A stretch of 64,000 nucleotides of DNA. Origin: Diphasiastrum complanatum. Taxonomy: Eukaryota > Streptophyta > Lycopodiopsida > Lycopodiales > Lycopodiaceae. Positions 12,207 to 23,875 of this stretch are shown here, one piece after another. A program made the translations under genes and the position numbers. Location: assembly GCA_029204225.1 (NCBI GenBank), contig CM055095.1, positions 35,553,078 to 35,617,077 of the forward strand, in the 5' to 3' direction. The first letter of the stretch is position 1, and every line of letters starts with the position of its first letter. The notes beneath the pieces were generated by a model, which was not told the origin of the DNA, did not search any database, and saw only the letters and a list, made by a program, of their open reading frames with translations.

Positions 12207-12746
12207 ACTTCACGCCCAACTGAAACGAGTGGCAACGACGAAGAGTAACTGATTACTCGATAAGCGTTAACTAGTCTTGCGATTTTGCGTTTAGCTATCT
12301 TGTAAACTCCACACAATGGAGATATAAACTATCCTTTTTGGATCATAAAAATAAGAGAACAAGAGAATAGACAGAATTTCTGTAAGAGAGATAGAAAGAG
12401 ACGTAGCGAGTAGAGTAGAAAAGAAAAATACTAGAAACAAAAGAGATGTGCATGAAAGTTTGCCAATGAGGAGAACACAATGAAAGAGCAGAGTGTCATT
12501 CCGCCAACGAGCGAGACACTGATGATCTCGCTTTAAAATTAAATTGATAATACATTTGCTCTATTCTCGTGCATCTCCCTATCTTGTGTCGTTTGTCTTG
12601 ATTGCTAGAATAGAATCTGTTTTGTGATGTGTAGTCGCGTGTCTAGGATCCTATGAAGCTTCCGCTCAAAAGAAAATTCAAAGACACAAAATCGTTCGTG
12701 AATACGAAAACAAAAACAAAAAAGAAACAGTTTCGCTTTCTCGACA
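12207..12746 (+). repeat. 5' LTR (left-truncated) of Copia deletion derivative
   Basis: It ends in TTTCTCGACA immediately before the primer-binding site TGGTATCAGAGC. Its left part, from ACTTCAC at 12,207, matches 14,849-14,963 of the 3' LTR, including AACGAGTGGCAACGACGAAG and GCGTTTAGCTATCTTGTAAA. The first roughly 290 bases of the LTR are missing on the left. Its right part (12,323-12,746) matches, in reverse, the piece at 19,218-19,641. This copy therefore shows that the two distant pieces belong to one LTR. Confidence 0.8.
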
Positions 12747-12758
12747 TGGTATCAGAGC
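12747..12758 (+). other. Primer-binding site (initiator Met tRNA type)
   Basis: TGGTATCAGAGC directly follows the LTR end CGACA. This is the standard Copia primer-binding site complementary to the 3' end of initiator methionine tRNA, and it fixes the orientation and the 5' LTR edge. Confidence 0.85.
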
Positions 12759-12811
12759 TCACAGGTTATCACTACTGATATTCTAGTAGTGATTCTTCTA
12801 GACAACACAAT

Positions 12812-14559
12812 ATGGCTACAACAATCTAGACAAGAGTGGCAATTAGTCTTGATGCCGCAATTTACAGAATCTGGAAATTCAAAATAAAAATACTTCTGAA
12901 GGGTGAAGGCATCTGGTCGGTGACCGAACTCTCAGAGGTGCAGCCTCTAGAGAGAGACCCGAGGAGAGCTGAATGGATCAGAAAAGATGAGCGCACAATG
13001 GCGATCATCGTTTCGTCCATAAATGAAGATCTACTCATGCCGATTGAAGACTACGAAAGCAGCCATGCAGCATGGAAAAGATTAAAGCAGAAGTATGAAG
13101 TGAGGACTGCAGCTTCAGTCATGCACCTTCACAATCAGCTGCAATCCATACGATGGGATGGGGACCAATTGGATCAGCACGTTGAGAAGATCATAACGAT
13201 CTTTGCTCAGCTTGTTGCATCAGGACAGGAGCACTAGGTCCCAGCACCACAGCAGTTGATGTACTTCATGAAATCTCTACCGACGTCCTATCAGCCGCTG
13301 AGAATGCTCATACTGAGTCTGTCAGATATGACATTCGACAAAGCAGTTAGTCTTGTCGCTGATGAGAGACTGATGAGAGATGAAGGAGAGGGAAGCAGTG
13401 ATCAAGAGAAGGCTCTCTTCATGAAAGGAAAGAAGAAAAACAAGAACAAGCCAAGATTTGAGAAGATGAAGTTCTCGAATCAACAATCTTCTTCCTGCAA
13501 TCACTGCCACAAACCAGGCCATATGGCCAACAAATACTGGTTCAATCCAGCAATACCTTGCATGCACTGCGAGAAGAAAGGGCATTATGCATACGATTGC
13601 AGATTCAACCCAAAAAGAAAGAACAAAACTGAAAAAGCCATTGTTGCAAAGTCATCAAAGGATGCTGATAGAGGTGGCGAAGCTTTCACGACACTTGATG
13701 AAGCTTCAACGAGCTACATTGAACACGACTACGATGTAGTCATTGATTCAGGAGCAACATCACACATCACCTACAACAAGAAGATCTTGATCGACTTCAG
13801 AGAGCTCGAAAATAACAGAGCAGTGATTCTAGGTGATGGGAGCAGACATGATGTCAAAGGCATCGGCACTCTACAGCTATGAACAACTGAAATTCTGATA
13901 GGATCTAGTGCAGTATGCAGATCACATCACACAATCACCATAGCCACTCCTCACAAGCTCTCAAAGATGGCACAACAAAAGTTAAGTCTATTATGAAGAA
14001 ACATTGTACATATAACAAAGCCCCAAACTGCATGGGCATTAACCTACAGAGCTGAAAACGAAGAAAAATGATTCGAGCTGCACCACTACAGTGATGCGAG
14101 CTGGGCGAACTGCAAAGATGACAGCAAGTCCGTAACTGGAGGATGTACCATAGCATGCGGAGCTGCAATCAGCTGGATATGCAAAAAGCAAACCTTGGTG
14201 GCTCAATCCTCTTGCGAAGCTGAATATGTCGCAGCTTTAAAGGTGGCAAATGAGGTAGTGTGGTTGTAGATGATGCTGGAGGCAATCGGGATACCACAAG
14301 AAGGGCCAAGCACGATGTTGATAGACTCTCAAAGTGCCATCTATCTATCCCAGGATCTTGTCTTCCATTCAAAGACAAAACACATACCTCTGAAGTACCA
14401 TCACATTCGAGATTTGATCTCGAAAGGAGAGCTTTAGGTCTATAAAATCAGAAGACATGATTGCAAATCTGCTCACGAAGCCGCTCGACAAGCTACTCTT
14501 TGCCAAGCAAAGAAAGACAATTGGATTAAACGTGCAAAGCTGCAAGGTTCAAGAGGGAG
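12812..14559 (+). pseudogene. Copia deletion derivative: gag, knuckles, protease, then RNase H
   Basis: An ATG at 12,812 opens a gag frame interrupted by TAG at 12,827 and 13,235. It continues through two CCHC knuckles (CNHCHKPGHMANKYWFNP, then CMHCEKKGHYAYDC, 13,495-13,605) to the protease motif VIDSGATSHITYNKK (about 13,740). After GIGTLQL the sequence jumps to RNase H (SDASWANCKDDSKSVTGG; SSCEAEYVAALKVANEVVWL; KTKHIPLKYHHIRD, 14,090-14,430). Integrase and reverse transcriptase are missing, so the element could only have moved with help from another copy. A polypurine tract AAGAGGGAG (14,551-14,559) precedes the 3' LTR. gag and protease resemble the element at 7,180-10,178. Confidence 0.85.
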
Positions 14560-14963
14560 TGTCAGAAATGGTGAACTCCTGCAACTTTGCTGCAACACGA
14601 ATACGAAGTGAAGGTCGAAGAAGAACAATTTGCGAAAGTCAATGTCCCTTGACTCGAAGCACGAACGATTCGCAAATCATTCACGAATCATAAGCATACC
14701 TCCAGGACCGCAAACCGCAAAGGGACGCAAAACGCAAAGATACGAAAGAAACGAAAAGAATGAAAGCAAACGAAGGAAACGAAACAAACGAAGGGAAATC
14801 TTTTGCGCTGCCAATTGGCAGCTCAACGGGCTTGGAGTCGTAGTCGTAGACTTCACTCCCAGCTGAAACGAGTGGCAACGACGAAGAGTAACTGATTACT
14901 TGATTAGCGTTAACTAGTCTTGTGATTATGCGTTTAGCTATCTTGTAAACTCCACACAGTGGA
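14560..14963 (+). repeat. First half of the 3' LTR of the Copia derivative
   Basis: It starts TGTCAGAAATGGTG after the polypurine tract and matches the 5' LTR up to CTCCACACAGTGGA, where the match ends at 14,963. The rest of the LTR is found inverted at 19,218-19,641. The span contains many short direct words of the type ACGAAAG and CGCAAA. Confidence 0.8.
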
Positions 14964-15059
14964 TAATGTGGTCCAACTTCAGTCACTGTAGCAGCTACTA
15001 TTTCTAGCAATGTGGGCTCGTTTTTTCCAAGATTTTGTTGTATGATTTTTTTGCAATTT

Positions 15060-15671
15060 TTATAGAACTTTAGGAGACTGATCTTGGAAAAAAATTTCAA
15101 ACAAGTGTTGAATCGTGCTAGTTTTGTAATTGTTTGTAGATGGTTGCAAAATGAGAGTGTTATTTGAGCTTTCTCCCTCACCCTTTGAATTTTTGTCAAC
15201 CATCGCAAAATTTCTAATTGAAATACAATAAAAAATTTCCAAGTTTATATATTTGTGAAAATAATTTTCGTCAATAGAGAGTGTGATTGTGTCGTCATTG
15301 CTTTCATCAGTCAAATGAAATTTCAAATATTTTTCGTACATGGTTGTATTGTTCCAATTCCCATACTTCGTCCAAATTTGACCCACAAATAAACCATCTC
15401 TAGTATTGGGATGCACGTCATATACTTGAATTGCTTGACCTCGAAATGAATGTGTTGAACTTGTTGATTTTCTAATTTCTTGACTATTATCAATCATTTG
15501 GTGGGAGGCTTTAGATTGTATCAAACTCAGTTTGTTAATTTCATCGCACCTTTTGGAAAACTTATTCTTTTGCTTTGGACTTGTTGAAGAACAAGACGTT
15601 TTTAAATTCTTACTAATTGTGGTATTCAAAATTTTCTTGTTGTCACTTGCCAAATCATTGTCTTCATTCAA
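15060..15671 (-). pseudogene. Possible RPA1-like OB-fold protein fragment (Helitron-associated?)
   Basis: A 203-residue minus-strand frame starts with a Lys/Asn/Ser-rich region. A globular part follows with the order of an OB fold: VGQIWTKYG, then KYLKFHLTDESNDDTITLSI, then FYCISIRNFAMVDK. That spacing (tryptophan strand, a strand ending in LTDE, then a Y-C/Y-I-S strand) recalls RPA70 single-strand DNA-binding domains. Plant Helitrons often carry such genes, and Helitron-type helicase and endonuclease remnants lie close by at 16,413-17,566, though on the other strand. The family call rests on pattern only. It may be a decayed host gene. Confidence 0.35.
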
Positions 15672-16412
15672 ATTCTGTCGTCTAAACTTGGTCCTGCTTG
15701 ATACAAATCACCGCATGTAATTACATTTAATCTTTCAAAGTGTTGAGAAGGGACATGTTTGATTGAATTGGACATTTTGACTATACGGAATACTTTGACA
15801 AGTCGTCGTATAGTTTAGGCTTTTACTTTATCCGTAATGGCTTAAGTTATTTAGTTCTAAGTTTAAATTGTCATGGGCACTGCACATAGATATGTAATTT
15901 CAAGTTATGTAAAAGTTAGTCACAAAGGCCTATTGGGGTTTGTCCCATGGCACCGATGTGATTCAAAGTTAATTTAGTCCCATAATGCCTTTTTGTAAGT
16001 GACCACCACTCCAAGTATATATAGGAGTGGAAGAGTCCATTTTCAAGAAGAACCTCATTTGCAATATATGCCTATCTTTTCTCTCTGAGTGTTCTCCCTT
16101 GTGTGGTTTCATGTATTGTGTTACTTCACATTTTATTGTACAGTATTGATCTTGCAACAAGTTAAGTTAATCCAGGCCCTCCATTCTCTAGTAGGGTAAG
16201 CCTTAGAGGAGGAGATTTTAGGTTAAGCCGTCCTTTCCAAGTAGGTTAAGTCGTCGTTGTTAGTTGCTAAGGAGAGAAAAGAGGGAAGAGTGGATCTTAC
16301 CCATCAAAATACTCACCACCATGCTCATGACTATCTTTTTGCATCCATCTCCATGCTAGCTAGAAATAACCTCAGTGAGGGTCAGTTGGGAGAAGCCATA
16401 ACTCATACTAGT

Positions 16413-16965
16413 TGGAGCCATAGCTGGAAGGATGCTAAAGATCCAACAATATTGGGCAAAAATGTCACGTTGTTACGAATTGGTTGAAACAATGAGACAA
16501 AAGGATCATGATTTCATATCCATACTTAATAGAATACAACAATGCGATCAAACGACTTCTGGCATAGATTTTTTAAACGAATAGTGTCATCGCAAACTCC
16601 ATGGATACAATTCTCCGACACAAATATAGAAGCCAAAACAAGATACGAAAATATTCATATTTACAAACAAGAAATTAACAAAACATGGACACCTATACGA
16701 CGGCTTGTCAAAGAAATACAAATTGGAAACAATCATCTTAACATCATCACTAGAAAACAATTTCCAATCCAACCATGAACAAACTCGCATTCAATCCAAA
16801 AGGGATCAAAGCACATAGTCTAACTTATACAACACTGTCACAAATCAAGGACACTGATAATCTATACCTCCTACAATCATTGCAGGCAGAAAACTTCATT
16901 GTTGACAAAAAAGTAAAGAAATGCAAAGACTATAGCTGCTTGGAAGCTCACTGTTCCCGACATTA
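16413..16965 (+). pseudogene. Helitron PIF1-type helicase fragment
   Basis: A plus-strand frame from about 16,413 reads QQYWAKMSRCYELVETMRQK followed by FISILNRIQQCDQ and GIDFLNE, then a TAG. This is the C-terminal PIF1-like helicase pattern MRQ-x-D-x-F-x-x-x-LNRI-R-x-G followed by the D-I-x-F-L-N-E turn. The frame continues with further stops to a Thr-Asn-Lys segment (FIFTNKKLTKHGHLYDGLSK), a usual next part of that helicase region in Helitron-like proteins. The Rep domain and helicase core are absent. The next unit downstream is an endonuclease domain, which points to the Helentron subgroup. Confidence 0.6.
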
Positions 16966-17063
16966 ACGATTATGTAAGCACACACTTCATCATATAGTCT
17001 TTGAACACGATGTCCTTCGAAAAATACTACAATGACCTAAAATCTAGCGACCACTAAGACTTA

Positions 17064-17566
17064 ATGAATTTCGATATACTTTCCTTACAAGAAACACATC
17101 AGAAACAGCAAAGCTGCAACTTTTCATTTGCTGGAAATGCAATATTTTACAAACCGACACAAATACTCCAAAAAGCCACAACATTCAACACCAATGACAT
17201 TGAAATAACACATGTGATCTTCAACAAAGACACACGATTCCACATGCACATAATCGCTACGTACAAACATCCAAAGGCAAACATCAAGTCATTGCTGCAA
17301 ATTATCCACAACATATGCAAACAATACCCACAAATGCTCCTACGATAGTAGTAGGTGACTTAAACATTGATATTCCAAAGCACAACCCACTTGCACAATT
17401 ACTTTATAATTTCATGGCCAACCATGGACTACAAACACTTTTCAAAGAAGTAACAACTCTCAACTTGACCACATATGGACAAATTGCAACAACCATGAAT
17501 GCCAATCTAGTTCGACTTATGCATATTGGTCTGATCGCACTCCAATTTAGTTCTATTACAAAATGA
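17064..17566 (+). pseudogene. Helentron-type endonuclease/exonuclease domain fragment
   Basis: The frame opens with MNFDILSLQETHQKQQ, holding the QET metal-binding motif of the exonuclease-endonuclease-phosphatase fold. After a shift near 17,320 it continues with TIVVGDLNIDIPKHN, the GDxN catalytic motif. In another frame STYAYWSDRTPI (about 17,510-17,548) matches the terminal WSDH-type motif, with R in place of the usual H. The downstream frames contain stops. Such a domain after a PIF1 helicase is known from Helentrons, while LINE elements carry the same fold ahead of reverse transcriptase. No reverse transcriptase is visible here, so Helentron is preferred. Confidence 0.65.
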
Positions 17567-17569
17567 AAA

Positions 17570-17937
17570 GCCACCACCAAGAAGCATTCGTTGCTCATGA
17601 ATGAAGAATATATATTTGAAGTCTATGTTGTAACTCTAACTATCTTTGACAAAATATATAGAATCAAATATAGGGTAATCCTAGTAAAACTAAATCTCAA
17701 GTATACATTAAAACTTCAACTATGCTTCACATTTACTAGCACTTACCATCCTTTCAGTTAATATAAAAATAATTTGATAGAATTTGCATTTTCTAATATT
17801 CTACATCCTTCCATCTAATATAAAAAGAATTTGTTGATTTGAGCAACCAGCTAACATAATAATCTTCTCAGGTCACTAAGTCAATCTCAAACTCAATAAT
17901 CTCACCTATAATCCATCATGGATTATGTTATCCAACA
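17570..17937. other. No gene seen
   Basis: AT-rich stretch with short frames only. ATCCTTCCATCTAATATAAA near 17,810 and ATCCTTTCAGTTAATATAAA near 17,750 are a short diverged direct duplication. Nothing else can be supported. Confidence 0.4.
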
Positions 17938-18767
17938 TGTGAAAATTCACACATGTGGGAATGTCCTAATGTGTGAAATTGATCTCCTAGGCTTGGCTCA
18001 TGCACTATATACCATCTATTGATTGAAATCCAAGATCAATGACAAGATCTAAGGCAAAAAGACCATTATACATGCATTCATTCATTACCAAAAGGTGTTT
18101 CACACATGTGGAAGACTTCATGAAATAAACTAAGTCTCAACAAGCTCCTCTCCTCGGGTAGAGAGATAAAATACCACTTCTAAGCTCATCTAGAGAGAGA
18201 AGGCAATACAAGCAAAATTGGCAGATCGCCAAATTGACTCAAAAAAATCATAGATCTCTCATACATTAATGAAGGGAATGAAAGTAACATATAGAAACTC
18301 ATGGAGATCCAAGCTTAATTCCTATTGGACCCCTTAAACATAGCCTCTCTAATCCTATTGGATGTGTGATGCAACATCCCTTACTTTTGATTGGACCCTT
18401 CCAACACATCTCTCTCGTATGATTTGACCCTTTGACTTTTGCCACCACATAGGGTGCATCACTCATCAAACCTAAACTTGACATGTGTAAGCAACCTAAC
18501 TAGCTTGAGTTACATCACAATTGAATTTTGGCCTAATCATGAAAAAACATGTGTACTTGACCATTTGACCTCTAAAGCCAAAATTGGCACTATCAAAGTT
18601 CTACACCAAGATGCTTGATATAAAATCTTTATGATACTCCTAAAGTCAACATGACTAAACTATTTTTACTTTTTCTACATGTGGAAACATGCTCCACGCA
18701 TGTGATATTTTTTCACAAACTAGAAACACAAAAAATATCCAAGATAGGTTTTGACATTTTTTTCACA
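17938..18767 (-). repeat. Probable 3' LTR of a minus-strand Copia-like element
   Basis: The right edge is TTTCACA (18,767), followed by CTCCTCAAAAACTAGCTTGG. On minus this is a purine-rich tract ending in GAGGAG directly before TGTGAAAA, the normal layout of a polypurine tract and 3' LTR. The left edge is placed at TGTGAAAATTC (17,938) by the TG...CA rule and is less certain. The edge words TGTGAAAA and TTTTCACA are shared with the LTR at 52,448-53,188, so the two may be related families. Confidence 0.4.
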
Positions 18768-19217
18768 CTCCTCAAAAACTAGCTTGGTAAGATCAAGGAG
18801 TTTGTGAAACTTTTTGGGTGGATCCTTTTGTATGCATATGAAGCAAAAAACCAACAAAAGGATCCATCATAGCAGCACCCTCACCATATCCATGATAAGA
18901 TTTCTTTGGTAGAAATCATTTGCCAACATCTTTGAAGAGCATTCCACCAATTTGCCACTATACCAATGTGGTTCTTCCATGCTTGATGTTGATTTTTTAT
19001 TTGAAAGTACCATTTACTTGAAGATGGCTGCACCATGATGAAAATCAAAGGCTTCCGTGCCTCATAAAGATCACAAAGATCATAGAGATCAAGATCATAA
19101 GATGAGCAAAAGTGTTGATTATCAAGATTAAGCAAACTAGCTTGACTAGTCCACATACTATGAACTTTATCCATAATGGATCTAATCTTGAAATCAAATA
19201 CAATCTTGATCTTATTG
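18768..19217 (-). other. 3' internal end of a minus-strand LTR element, unassigned frames
   Basis: A 97-codon minus frame (19,174-18,881) and an overlapping hydrophobic one lie between the inverted Copia half-LTR and the polypurine tract. Neither shows a retroelement motif that I recognise. They may be the 3' part of a non-autonomous element. Confidence 0.3.
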
Positions 19218-19641
19218 TGTCGAGAAAACGAAACTGTTTCTTTTTCATTTTCGTTTTCGTGTTCGCGAACGATTTTGTGTCTTTGAATTTTCTTTTGCGC
19301 GAAAGCTTCACAGGATCCTAGACACGCAACTACACATCATAGAACAGATTCTAATCTAGCAATAAAGACAAACGATGCAAGACAGGGAGATGCACGAAAA
19401 TAGAGCAACTGTATTATCAGTTTAATTTTAGAGCAAGATTGTCAGTGTCTCACTCGTTGGCAAATGACACTCTGCTCTTTCACTGTGTTCCGCTCGTTGG
19501 CAAACTTTCATGCACAGCTCTTTTCTTTCTAGTATTTTTCTTTTCTGCTCTACTCGCTACGTCTCTTTCTGTCTCTCTTATAGAAATTTTGTCTATTCTC
19601 TTGTTCTCTTATTTTTATGATCCAGAAAGGATAGTTTATAT
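19218..19641 (-). repeat. Second half of the Copia LTR, inverted
   Basis: It is the reverse complement of 12,323-12,746. It begins TGTCGAGAAAACG (the LTR end in reverse) and stops at GGATAGTTTATAT. In the intact arrangement at 12,310-12,335 the bases next to this point read GTGGAG. The first LTR half at 14,560-14,963 ends at exactly GTGGA, so the two pieces are complementary to within about one base. Confidence 0.8.
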
Positions 19642-20929
19642 ACTTCATAGCAAAGAACTATGTGTTTTTTTTCTTCTTCAGATAACATTTTGATCATCTC
19701 GTAGAGCTTATTATAAAAATATTTTTGACGTATTTCATGAGAAAGGAAAAACAATTTATTGCTTAAGAAATTTGGGCATTTGGAAAATGCCAAATCCACC
19801 ACAATTGTGCTTGTTAGACCAAACAATCATTTGGGATGCTCCAAAGGGACCAATCACTGAATAATTGAAAGTCTTCAAAACACATGCTAAGACAAAGGCA
19901 ATCGGCAATGAGGTACTTTTAAGATTCTCTTTTTTTTTTCCGTAGTAAATATCGTTGTCTATGACACAAAGAACAAACAAATTCACAATTGAATTTTGGA
20001 TTAAACTTTTAGGTTGAAAGAACATTGGTGGTGACTGAAATCAATCAAAGTTTATACTAGACTGTCTGTTCGATATGCAAAATTTCAAAATTTGTAAACA
20101 AAGAAAGCGCAACATATTGTTGCCTCTATAAAAAAGAAACAACCGCTACAAAAATTGGGAATTTACAAGTAAAGGTTGTCAAATTAGATGGATCTTCAAT
20201 TGACGTCATTCTAAAAAATACGTGAATTGATTCAACTTTGGAACTAGGAATGCCATTGATATAGTATTTAGAAGGAGATAGAAAAGGACTATTCAAAACT
20301 TATGCAAGTGAACGTGAAAGAAAAATTTTGCACGAATGCTAAGCAGTATATCATTGGTTTTGATATATTGAAGTTAATAACAAAATAGAAGAGACGATAT
20401 CAATTAGTTTTAATAGATCAAAGCAAGTATGACATTAGACAAGGTTATCATTACAGTCGATTCAATTTTTAAGATTTTGTTACTTCTTCTTAGCTGGAGA
20501 AGCATAAATCCATTTCCCCCATAAGCTTGGCTCCTATCTCAAAGCTCATCCTCTCATCCATGTGCCTCTTTGCACATTTGAAAAATTAAATAAAGAAATA
20601 TAAATTTCACTTGTCTATTCTAAGATCTATACATGGATAAACTGCATGTGCTCACCAACATATCAAATGCTTGACTTTACGTAATTATGTATTCCCTCTT
20701 ATCTTAATTTCAAATCCTGGCTATCATTGTATGGGGTTGGCCTTCGATTCTAGTTTTATAATTTCTATGACAATATATTTTATTATTTCTAATATTGTCT
20801 TCGTTTGTAAGATGTATACAAAATGTCTTCCATGTATTGGATGAAGAATTGATCGAATTTTCAAAGAAAGACTACGTGATTGATGGTTGATGACGATTAT
20901 CTAAAATTGTGAATACTAAAAAGAAAATA

Positions 20930-21175
20930 TCTTGAATATTGATCGTGATTATTGTGAATAAAGATCGTGAATAGTGTGAATACTGATCATGAATATTGTG
21001 AGTACTCGTGAATACTAATCGTGATTATTGTGAACATCGATTGTGATTATTGTGAATACTAATCGTGAATACCCATGAATACTCATGAATACTGATCATA
21101 AATACCAAGATATTTTGAATTTTATTAGTGATTATTGTGAATATTGATTGTGAATATTTTTGAATCCTTGTCAAC
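20930..21175. repeat. Degenerate minisatellite of GTGAATA/TGATC words
   Basis: Words of the type GTGAATATTG, ATCGTGAATA and ATACTGATC follow each other with variable spacing of about 17-30 bases over roughly 245 bp. It is non-coding. Confidence 0.6.
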
Positions 21176-21404
21176 TTCAAAATTCCAAAATTATTGATAT
21201 ATTTCGTGATCATAATATTAAACCCATTGTAAGAAACTGTCATCAAATGAAGATCACCTATTTATCGATAAAATCATTTCATACAAAATTCTTAATCTTT
21301 TCAAATCTCAATATGCAGTCTTAGTTGTGCTATAAAAACTTTAACTACATTTGTGGTAGTGATTGTGATAGTGTAAGCTCTTGCAATATAATTTTTTTTT
21401 TTAA

Positions 21405-21500
21405 AAATGAATTGTCATGATAACTCAATTTACCGGTACTTATAACTCTTTAGTAGAAAAGCTAATAAATGCATTTATTTGAACCTCAAAGAAAATACCA
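21405..21500 (+). repeat. Dispersed repeat, copy 1
   Basis: The sequence around AGTAGAAAAGCTAATAAATG, with the flanking words ATGATAACT and GAACCTCAAA, recurs at 22,958-23,040 in the same direction with scattered changes. It is probably a small unclassified interspersed element or an old segmental copy. Confidence 0.5.
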
Positions 21501-22957
21501 CAAATCTATAGGAAAATTCTTGCTTTATGCAACTTCAAACATTAAAGCAAACTAAAATCAAATTTTTTATTATCAAATACAAACTTATCAAAAACATAGA
21601 TATATTTTAGATTCAAAATATACGACAATATGCAAATTAGATATAATCATCTAAAAAGTGCATTAAATCCTATTTATCTTATTGTAATCTCATGCTACTT
21701 AGCTTTCATAGCAACATATTAATGCTAGAACATGCAAAATCAAATAATTGATCATCCATGTACTCATCTTCTTATTATTTTCACGACGACTTTGTTACAT
21801 ATTACCAAGCTAAATACTTACCCTATAGCCTTCATTGACCTCGAAGATCTGCAACAATTTTTCGTCTAATTGGTATTAGTTTAGAAAGTAGAGGCGAGCA
21901 AGCACCTTCTTTAGGACGACTTTGTTTGGTTAATTGTGTTGTTTAATACAACAAGATAATAATCAACAAGAAATCTTATCATGTCAATTCTCTTCGTGTG
22001 AACTCAATAACAAGATGGCATTTAGCAATTTCAATAAGTCCGAACTCGTCTTCTAAAAGACAAAAAGACAAAAGTAGTATCATAACAGATGATTGTACCT
22101 AATTTTGTTATTATCTATTAAAGTTTTAAATGTGTGTATTTGAGTTATTATTTCGGCATTATGTCATGAAGGCCTTGCCATATCCTGAATAAAATATTGT
22201 CACAATTCGTAAAACATTTGCCTATTAAAATCAAGAACAACCATCAAAATTTTGTTAAGCTATTCTTTTACATTCTTTTAATCTTCACAAAAAATCAAAA
22301 TACGACAATATGACATTGAAAGACCTATGTGATACAATACCAAATCTGTTTTGTAAGCTAAGTGTGTATCTATTATTACCTTCTAAATGAAGGTGAGCAC
22401 TTGACAAAAATATGCCCAATACACACGCAATCTTCTACAATTTTGACTCAGGTCATAATCCACTCTAAAATCGTCTAGCCTTTGCATAACCCAAAACTTA
22501 AATCCAACATTCGTAGTAGTATTATTAAAGACTAGTTGGAACCCCAAAATTCTGATTCAGAATGTGTGACGTAGAAATGCCAACTCATGCAAGCAACAAC
22601 TGACTCTAGATTATTGTAGGGTGCTCTAGTGAGCATCTTCGTAGGAAAGACTTTGGCAGTGTTCTTTTGTAAGAAGGCCTACGTCTCAATACTTTGTTGA
22701 TTCTACAATGACCCTAGCTAGATATAGCTACATGATCAAGTTTTTGCTCATTGTGGTATTATGCGGGCTTCTATATGTTGATTATGTTCGTAACATCACC
22801 ATAGTAAACGTTCGTTGTGCTTTTATGATTTTTATACCACGAGGATTTTTGAACATGTGATTTCCTTATATTTTCTTGTTATGTTGACTTATTTCAACAT
22901 TTAAGCATTGGTGATTCCAATGACAAGGTTGAAACTTTGTTGTAAAAAACAAATGAA

Positions 22958-23040
22958 TGATCATGATAGCTTAACTTACAAATACTTCTTTAGCAGAAAA
23001 GCTAATAATGCATTTGTCTAAACCTCTAAACCTCAAAAAA
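22958..23040 (+). repeat. Dispersed repeat, copy 2
   Basis: AGCAGAAAAGCTAATAATGC with flanks ATGATAGCTTAACTTAC and AACCTCAAAAAAC parallels the copy at 21,405-21,500. Confidence 0.5.
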
Positions 23041-23489
23041 CATCAAAAAAAAATTAAATAATTTATTTTTTTCAATCCAGCAATTTTGCCATTACGACAA
23101 GGCCTTTGTGGTATGAGACCATAATGTTCTTGTTTAAAACTTGTATTTGAATCTATATACTTCTGATGCTACTTTTTTACTGAAAGAAAATCATTTCATT
23201 TATTTTGAAAAATACTTCCTTTGGCACAACTACCTCAATATGTTATGAACTATGTATGAATGACTTCAAATATGACAACATGGATGAGTATTTTTGTATT
23301 CCAATGATTAAATAAGGGTTTCAATAAAATATTTCTCTGATAGCCAATGTTTGTTTTTTTGTCTAAAAAAGCAAACATGATTCAAGAAATACCTTTGAAT
23401 TTGTTTACTCTGTCCATAAATATTTATATGCTCGTAGCATATATGTTTTTTGCATTTTATATAATACATTATGTAAGTCTGATAACCAG

Positions 23490-23875
23490 CTACTACATGT
23501 TTGAGTAACATGAAAGAAAAAACACAACAAGAAAATAGACGAATTTCAAAACAGTGTGGCCGTTCAATTGTGTGTATGCTTTATTTGAGTCTGTTACATA
23601 TTCGAATAACATGAAGGAAAACACAAAGAGAATATAGACGAATCTCAAAGCAGTGTGTGACCGTTCAAATGTTTGTATGCTTCATTTCTGAGTCTGTTAC
23701 ATGTTCGAGTAACACAAAACAAAACACAAAGAGAAGTTACAGTAATCTCAAAACAATGCGTGTCCATTCAAATGTTTGTATGCTTCATTTTTGAGTCTAT
23801 TACATGTTCGAATAACATGAAAGAAAAAAACACAACGAAAAGATAGATGAATCTCAAAACAATGTGGCCGTAATG
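23490..23875 (+). repeat. Tandem array, unit about 107 bp, 3-4 copies
   Basis: The unit contains GAATAACATGAAGGAAAACA, then ACGAATCTCAAA, then CCGTTCAAATGTTTGTATGC and GAGTCTGTTACATG. Units start near 23,496, 23,603, 23,711 and 23,811, and the last is partial. Copies differ by point changes and small indels. Confidence 0.75.

Noticed and set aside
20930-21175. Possible CRISPR-like regular repeat
   Set aside because: Units vary in length and sequence with no unique spacers, and the DNA is plant nuclear.
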